Shown here in pieces: positions 7,581-10,337 of a stretch of DNA of 10,337 nucleotides (positions are counted from its first letter, which is position 1; every line of letters starts with the position of its first letter). A program made the position numbers and the translations under genes. This DNA is from Bifidobacteriaceae bacterium (lineage in GTDB: Bacteria; Actinomycetota; Actinomycetes; Actinomycetales; WQXJ01). The stretch is from NCBI GenBank assembly GCA_031272565.1, contig JAISTN010000053.1, positions 1 to 10,337 of the forward strand, given 5' to 3'. The notes beneath the pieces are model-generated. The model did no database searches, had not been told where the DNA came from, and saw nothing but the letters and a program-made list of their open reading frames with translations.

Positions 7581-9428
7581 TCAGTCCTTGGGGTCCCGCC
7601 GCACCGCCCGGCGCAACAGGGTGCCCAGGGCGTCGTTCATCAAGTCGGCCTCCTGCGCCCGCAGCGGCTCGCCCGCCAGGAGTTGCGCGGTCACATACAG
7701 CGACCGGGTGCCGGCCTGGTAGACCTCGCCATCGGCCACCGCCGCCAGTGCCCTGACCGTCTGGTTGGAGGCGTTCAGCACCAGGCGCCGGCTGGCCGTC
7801 GCCTGTGCAAACTCGCCCAGCACGTCCGCCCAGATGTTGTCCGCCGCCTGGCGGGTCTGGTCCAGCGCCCGCTGGTGCTCGATCTCCGTGTCGGTGACAA
7901 ACATGGCGGGTAGTTCGCTTGGTTCGAACCGCCGCACCACGGCCTCGCAATCCAGGCCATCCAGGGCGGTGGGGGCGGCCAGCAGCAGGTCCAGGAAGTC
8001 CAGTTCTTCCTGGGGCTCCAAGGGGGTCAGGGTCTGCTCCACGTCTTTGGCTTCGAGCGGCCGGATGCGCCATTCGGGCTTGGCCTTGGCCAGGCGGCTG
8101 AGCAGGTCGGCATCGTAGACGTAGCCGGCGTTGACCAGGCCCAACCCCTGGGCGCGGGCCACCGGCGCCACCCGGCGGTAGTCCTCCACCGTGGTGGTGT
8201 AGAGGACCTGGCCTTGCGCGGCCTGGGCTTCTGCCAGGGTGGCCACGCCCAGCGAGGTTTCGTAGGGCAGCACCTTGGCGGCCAGTTCCAGCATGTCCGG
8301 GTCGTGCAGCGCCAGCGCCCGGATGGCCAGGTGGTGGGTCTTGACAAAGGCCCTTTGGGCGGCCGATGGCGTCTCCAACAACTCAGCCGTCCAGCGCAGC
8401 ACCTCGCGGCCCAGGGCTTCCCGGGTGGCGAGCAGGATTTCGTCCTCATACAGGGCCTCCCGCGAGGCGGTGGGCCGCAGGGCGGACGAATCCACCACGC
8501 AGCGGACAAAGAAGGCCCAGTCCGGCAGCAGGCCCTGCACTTTCTGGCCCACCAGCATGCGCTTCAGGTAGGCCCGGTGGGCGGACTGGTTGGTGGGCGA
8601 GGTGGCCGTGGGCAGCACAAACGCCACGCCGGTCAGGCCCACCAGTGGCAGGTTGAGGTCAAATGAGGCCAGCGGCGTGAAGCCCAGGGATTGCTCGCAG
8701 TAGGCGGCCAGGGCCCGCTCGCGGGCGGCCGGGTTGGGGTGTTCGGCCAGCCAGGGCGGCTGCGGCAGGCTGAGACGGCGCCACAGGCGCTCGCCATCGG
8801 GCAACTTGGCTTGAATCGCGATGTCGAGTGGCAGCAGCGAACCGAAGTCCTCCGCCAAAGCTGCCACCGTGTCCGGCTTGAGCCAGTGTTCTTGGTCGCG
8901 GCGGGGTTGTAGCACCACCGTTGAGCCTGGCTCTTCGGTACCGGCCGCCTGGGTGTAGCGCTCCAGCGTGATTTCCTCCAGGGTGTATTCGCCGGAGGCG
9001 TAGCCGGTCCAGCAGACCGGCGGCGCGTTCAGATCGCGGGCGGACCGGCAGTACATCTCGATCCGCTCGGCCACCATGAAGGCGCTCAGCAGGCCGATGC
9101 CAAACTGGCCCAGGTACTGGCCCCGGGCTTGTTCCAGGTCGGCCGAACGCTTCGAGGACCGGCCAATGGTGGCCAGTAGTTCGGTGGCCTCGGCGGCCGT
9201 CAGGCCAATCCCTGTGTCGTGAACTTCCAGCCCGCCGCCGTCGGTTGGGACCAGGCGCACCTGGGCTGGGCAGTCAGGTTCCAAGGCTTGGCGGGCCGTG
9301 ATGGCGTCGACGCCGTTCTGCAACAGTTCGCGCAGGTAGACGCGCGGGCTGGAATACAGGTGGTGCGCAAACAGGTCGACCACGCCGTGCAGGTCGACCT
9401 GAAAGGCTTCGCGTTGCTCTGAGGCCAT
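7581..9428 (-). CDS. Hsp90-family molecular chaperone (HtpG-like)
   Basis: This is a 615-residue cytosolic ATP-dependent chaperone, about the length of HtpG, with the GHKL ATPase motifs intact: E34 and N38 with D41 in RELLQNGVDA, DTGIG (71-75), and GQFGIGLLSAF (107-117). The middle domain shows FVRCVVDSSALRPTASREAL (307-326), with R323 where Hsp90 proteins carry the conserved SRE arginine that contacts ATP. The last 130 or so residues fit the dimerisation domain. The C-terminus is RRDPKD, without the MEEVD tail that recruits TPR co-chaperones in eukaryotes. The N-terminus FQVDLHGVVDLFAHHLYSSPRVYLRELLQN follows a variant I associate with the actinobacterial Hsp90 subfamily, not classical HtpG. 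The ATG at 9428 gives the family N-terminus, but no Shine-Dalgarno sequence is well placed: GGAAGG lies 15 bases upstream. It is followed by the TPR gene, probably in one operon. Its client proteins are not predictable from sequence. Confidence 0.92.
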   Translation of the reverse strand: MASEQREAFQVDLHGVVDLFAHHLYSSPRVYLRELLQNGVDAITARQALEPDCPAQVRLVPTDGGGLEVHDTGIGLTAAEATELLATIGRSSKRSADLEQARGQYLGQFGIGLLSAFMVAERIEMYCRSARDLNAPPVCWTGYASGEYTLEEITLERYTQAAGTEEPGSTVVLQPRRDQEHWLKPDTVAALAEDFGSLLPLDIAIQAKLPDGERLWRRLSLPQPPWLAEHPNPAARERALAAYCEQSLGFTPLASFDLNLPLVGLTGVAFVLPTATSPTNQSAHRAYLKRMLVGQKVQGLLPDWAFFVRCVVDSSALRPTASREALYEDEILLATREALGREVLRWTAELLETPSAAQRAFVKTHHLAIRALALHDPDMLELAAKVLPYETSLGVATLAEAQAAQGQVLYTTTVEDYRRVAPVARAQGLGLVNAGYVYDADLLSRLAKAKPEWRIRPLEAKDVEQTLTPLEPQEELDFLDLLLAAPTALDGLDCEAVVRRFEPSELPAMFVTDTEIEHQRALDQTRQAADNIWADVLGEFAQATASRRLVLNASNQTVRALAAVADGEVYQAGTRSLYVTAQLLAGEPLRAQEADLMNDALGTLLRRAVRRDPKD

Positions 9429-9476
9429 GTCTGGGGGAATTGCCCTTCCGGGGTTAGGGAACAGCTTTGGGGCACC

Positions 9477-9482
9477 ACTCTA
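9477..9482 (-). promoter_or_regulatory. Candidate -10 box for the hsp90/TPR operon
   Basis: The minus strand reads TAGAGT, matching the TAnnnT pattern, about 50 bases before the hsp90 ATG. That would give a leader of roughly 40 bases. There is no clear -35 hexamer at 16-19 bases spacing. A lone CTTGAGC heptamer lies further upstream (9510-9516) and resembles half of an HspR (HAIR) site, but the second half is missing. Confidence 0.25.
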
Positions 9483-9552
9483 CCGAGACTCGGCCCCGCC
9501 CTGGGTCCCGCTCAAGCCTGAAGCCTGCCCGGTGCCGCCCGGTGCCGCCCAG

Positions 9553-9587
9553 GTTCGTCACCTTGGACCCGTCCCCGCCTGACGAAC
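9553..9587. promoter_or_regulatory. Perfect 8-bp inverted repeat upstream of hsp90
   Basis: GTTCGTCA (9553-9560) is matched by TGACGAAC (9580-9587) with 19 bases between. It lies about 125-160 bases before the hsp90 start, upstream of the candidate -10. The geometry suits a dimeric regulator or a weak hairpin. No T-tract follows, so it is not a terminator. No regulator family can be named from it. Confidence 0.4.
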
Positions 9588-9699
9588 TGCGCAACGGCAG
9601 TGGCCACCTTGGACCTGGCCCCGGGTGGCCAACCGGCACCGCGGGGGTGGGAATGTCGACGCCGGTCGAAAATGCAGCCACCCGACCACGATTGGATGG

Positions 9700-9731
9700 G
9701 TGATCAGCATGGAGGATCGGGCGCTGATCAC
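9700..9731. repeat. Perfect 9-bp inverted repeat with 14-base spacer
   Basis: GTGATCAGC (9700-9708) and GCTGATCAC (9723-9731) are perfect reverse complements. The arms contain TGATCA, itself a palindrome, so the site has nested dyad symmetry. It marks the border between C-rich, gene-like composition and the repeat-dense stretch to its right. No T-run follows on either side. It could be an operator, a hairpin in a transcript, or a remnant element end. Confidence 0.5.
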
Positions 9732-9769
9732 GAGTCTGAGTAGGAATGATGGGTTGTCGCGGCGGGTGG

Positions 9770-9803
9770 ACGGGTCACTAAGTCTGCGACGACTGGCCTG
9801 GGA
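9770..9803. repeat. Direct repeat, copy 1 (34 bp)
   Basis: This segment, which contains AGTCTGCGACGACTGGCCTG, recurs at 9915-9948 with 32 of 34 bases identical, offset by 145 bases. A degraded partial copy, GACGAATTGGCCTGGGAT, lies between them at 9859-9876. The repeat lies just left of the tandem array. It resembles neither the array core nor a known insertion-sequence end. Confidence 0.65.
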
Positions 9804-9914
9804 CTGTGTGTTGGCGGGCTTGGCTGGCAGCGGCAGGTTTGGTGGTGGTTGAGACAGTGACGAATTGGCCTGGGATGCCTAGGCTGGACGGCTTGGGCGG
9901 TTGACGGTGGGTTC

Positions 9915-9948
9915 ACGGGTCATTGAGTCTGCGACGACTGGCCTGGGA
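9915..9948. repeat. Direct repeat, copy 2 (34 bp)
   Basis: This is the second copy of the 34-base repeat, differing from the first at two positions near its left end (CACTA versus CATTG). It ends 22 bases before the first core of the tandem array. The stretch between the two copies (9804-9914) shows no gene. Confidence 0.65.
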
Positions 9949-9970
9949 TGGTGGGCGGCACCGGCACTTG

Positions 9971-10279
9971 CGGAGAGACTTCTGGTAGTTCTGGGTCCCT
10001 TCCAGTCGATGCGGAGAGAGTTCTGGTAGTCCACAGGGCGGCATCGGGCATTCCGGAGAGACCTGCGGTAGTTCTGGGTCCCTTCCAGTCGATCCGGAGA
10101 GACTTCCGGTAGTCCACAGGGCGGCATCGGGCATTCCGGAGAGACTTACGGTAGTTCTGGGTCCCTTCCCATCGATGCGGAGAGACTTCCGGTAGTCCAC
10201 AGGGCGGCGTCGGGCATTCCGGAGAGACGTACGGTAGTTCTGGGCCCCTTCCAGTCGATCCGGAGAGACTTCCGGTAGT
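9971..10279. repeat. 83-bp tandem array: eight 19-bp cores with two alternating spacers
   Basis: The core CGGAGAGACTTCCGGTAGT, with variants, starts at 9971, 10012, 10054, 10095, 10137, 10178, 10220 and 10261. CGGAGAGA at its left and GGTAGT at its right are invariant; the middle bases vary. The intervals alternate strictly between a 22-base spacer A (containing TCTGGGTCCCTTCCAGTCGA, four copies from 9990) and a 23-base spacer B (containing CCACAGGGCGGCATCGGGCA, three copies from 10031). The full unit is exactly 83 bases, with no insertion or deletion across the array, and the half units are 41 and 42. Spacers repeat, so this is not CRISPR. The 41-42 base core spacing is about four helical turns, which would place cores on one face of the DNA, as in iteron-like protein-binding arrays (inference). 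83 is not a multiple of three, which argues against a repeated protein domain. Confidence 0.85.
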
Positions 10280-10283
10280 TTTT
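10260..10283 (+). terminator. Weak terminator-like hairpin at the end of the array
   Basis: The last core forms CCGGA (10260-10264), a six-base loop, and TCCGG (10271-10275). It is followed by TAG and five T's (10279-10283). The short stem and the three-base gap before the T-run make this weak. Two other cores could form a similar hairpin (10094-10109 fully), but none of those is followed by T's. Confidence 0.25.
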
Positions 10284-10301
10284 CGGGCCTGAAACTGCAG
10301 C

Positions 10302-10314
10302 AACTCTCTCCGCA
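10302..10314 (-). repeat. Inverted partial copy of the array core
   Basis: Read on the minus strand this is TGCGGAGAGAGTT, identical over 13 bases to the junction and left half of the second core (10010-10022). It lies 22 bases beyond the last direct core. It can pair with the last core's left part (10261-10271), with one mismatch over 11 bases, across a loop of about 30 bases. Confidence 0.55.
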
Positions 10315-10337
10315 CGGCAGATAACGGCTCCTGGACT

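Larger units (their letters stand above)
9429..10337. other. Gene-free, repeat-rich region upstream of hsp90
   Basis: No gene is supported in these 909 bases. Open frames exist but none has a recognisable protein, a good ribosome binding site or codon use like the neighbours. The region holds the hsp90 upstream sequence, a 10-base tandem duplication of GGTGCCGCCC (9531-9550), two perfect inverted repeats, a 34-base direct repeat, and the 83-base-period array with an inverted partial copy beyond it. From about 9740 rightward the sequence becomes poorer in C and richer in G/T runs than the coding part, consistent with non-coding DNA. The right window edge cuts whatever follows. Confidence 0.7.

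Noticed and set aside
7534..8073. Longer TPR protein reaching into the hsp90 gene
   Set aside because: It would overlap the conserved Hsp90 C-terminal domain in another frame. The ATG at 7533 has a near-perfect ribosome binding site.
9510..9516. HspR-binding HAIR element upstream of hsp90
   Set aside because: Only one half-like heptamer (CTTGAGC on the minus strand) is present. The inverted partner at the required spacing is absent.
9625..9852. Small plus-strand gene of 75 codons in the upstream region
   Set aside because: There is no ribosome binding site, no recognisable protein and no gene-like codon pattern, and it runs through an inverted repeat and the first 34-base repeat.
9971..10279. 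CRISPR array
   Set aside because: Regular cores with 22-23 base gaps look CRISPR-like, but only two spacers occur and they alternate and recur almost unchanged. The cores are only 19 bases with a variable middle, and no cas gene is present.

Overview
The window reads as a high-GC (roughly two-thirds G+C) actinobacterial (Actinomycetota) contig. Codons are strongly GGC/GCC/CTG biased, proteins carry Ala/Gly/Ser/Thr-rich linkers, and the protein families point the same way: an Hsp90-family protein paired with a TPR protein, a membrane-anchored beta-propeller protein with an actinobacterial-type C-terminal helical domain, and a bifidobacterial-type N-acetylhexosamine kinase. I cannot fix the genus. 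The first 12 bases match the 3' end of the Illumina adapter, so the window starts at an untrimmed assembly end and the first gene is cut off at its 5' side.

Layout: (1) Bases 14-3007, plus strand, hold a large single-span membrane protein: an Ala/Gly-rich cytoplasmic repeat segment, one membrane helix, a disordered linker, a PQQ-type beta-propeller region, and a C-terminal helical domain. (2) A convergent gap of 190 bp follows, with no convincing terminator. (3) Bases 5254-3198, minus strand, hold a two-gene sugar-activation operon: a sugar-1-phosphate nucleotidyltransferase, then a NahK-like N-acetylhexosamine 1-kinase. The stop of the first overlaps the GTG start of the second (GTGA). Together they would phosphorylate a free HexNAc at C1 and then attach a nucleotide, a salvage route to an NDP-sugar. 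(4) Bases 9428-5434, minus strand, hold an Hsp90-family ATPase followed 47 bp later by a 699-residue TPR protein with an excellent ribosome binding site. This is probably an operon encoding a chaperone and a partner protein. (5) Bases 9429-10337 hold no gene I can support. They are dense in repeats: two perfect inverted repeats, a 34-bp direct repeat, and an 83-bp-period tandem array. The array is built from eight copies of a 19-bp core separated alternately by two different spacers, and an inverted partial copy of the core lies just beyond it.

The points most worth following up are the alternating-spacer array at 9971-10279 and the Hsp90/TPR gene pair. No mobile-element gene, rRNA, tRNA or true CRISPR was found.
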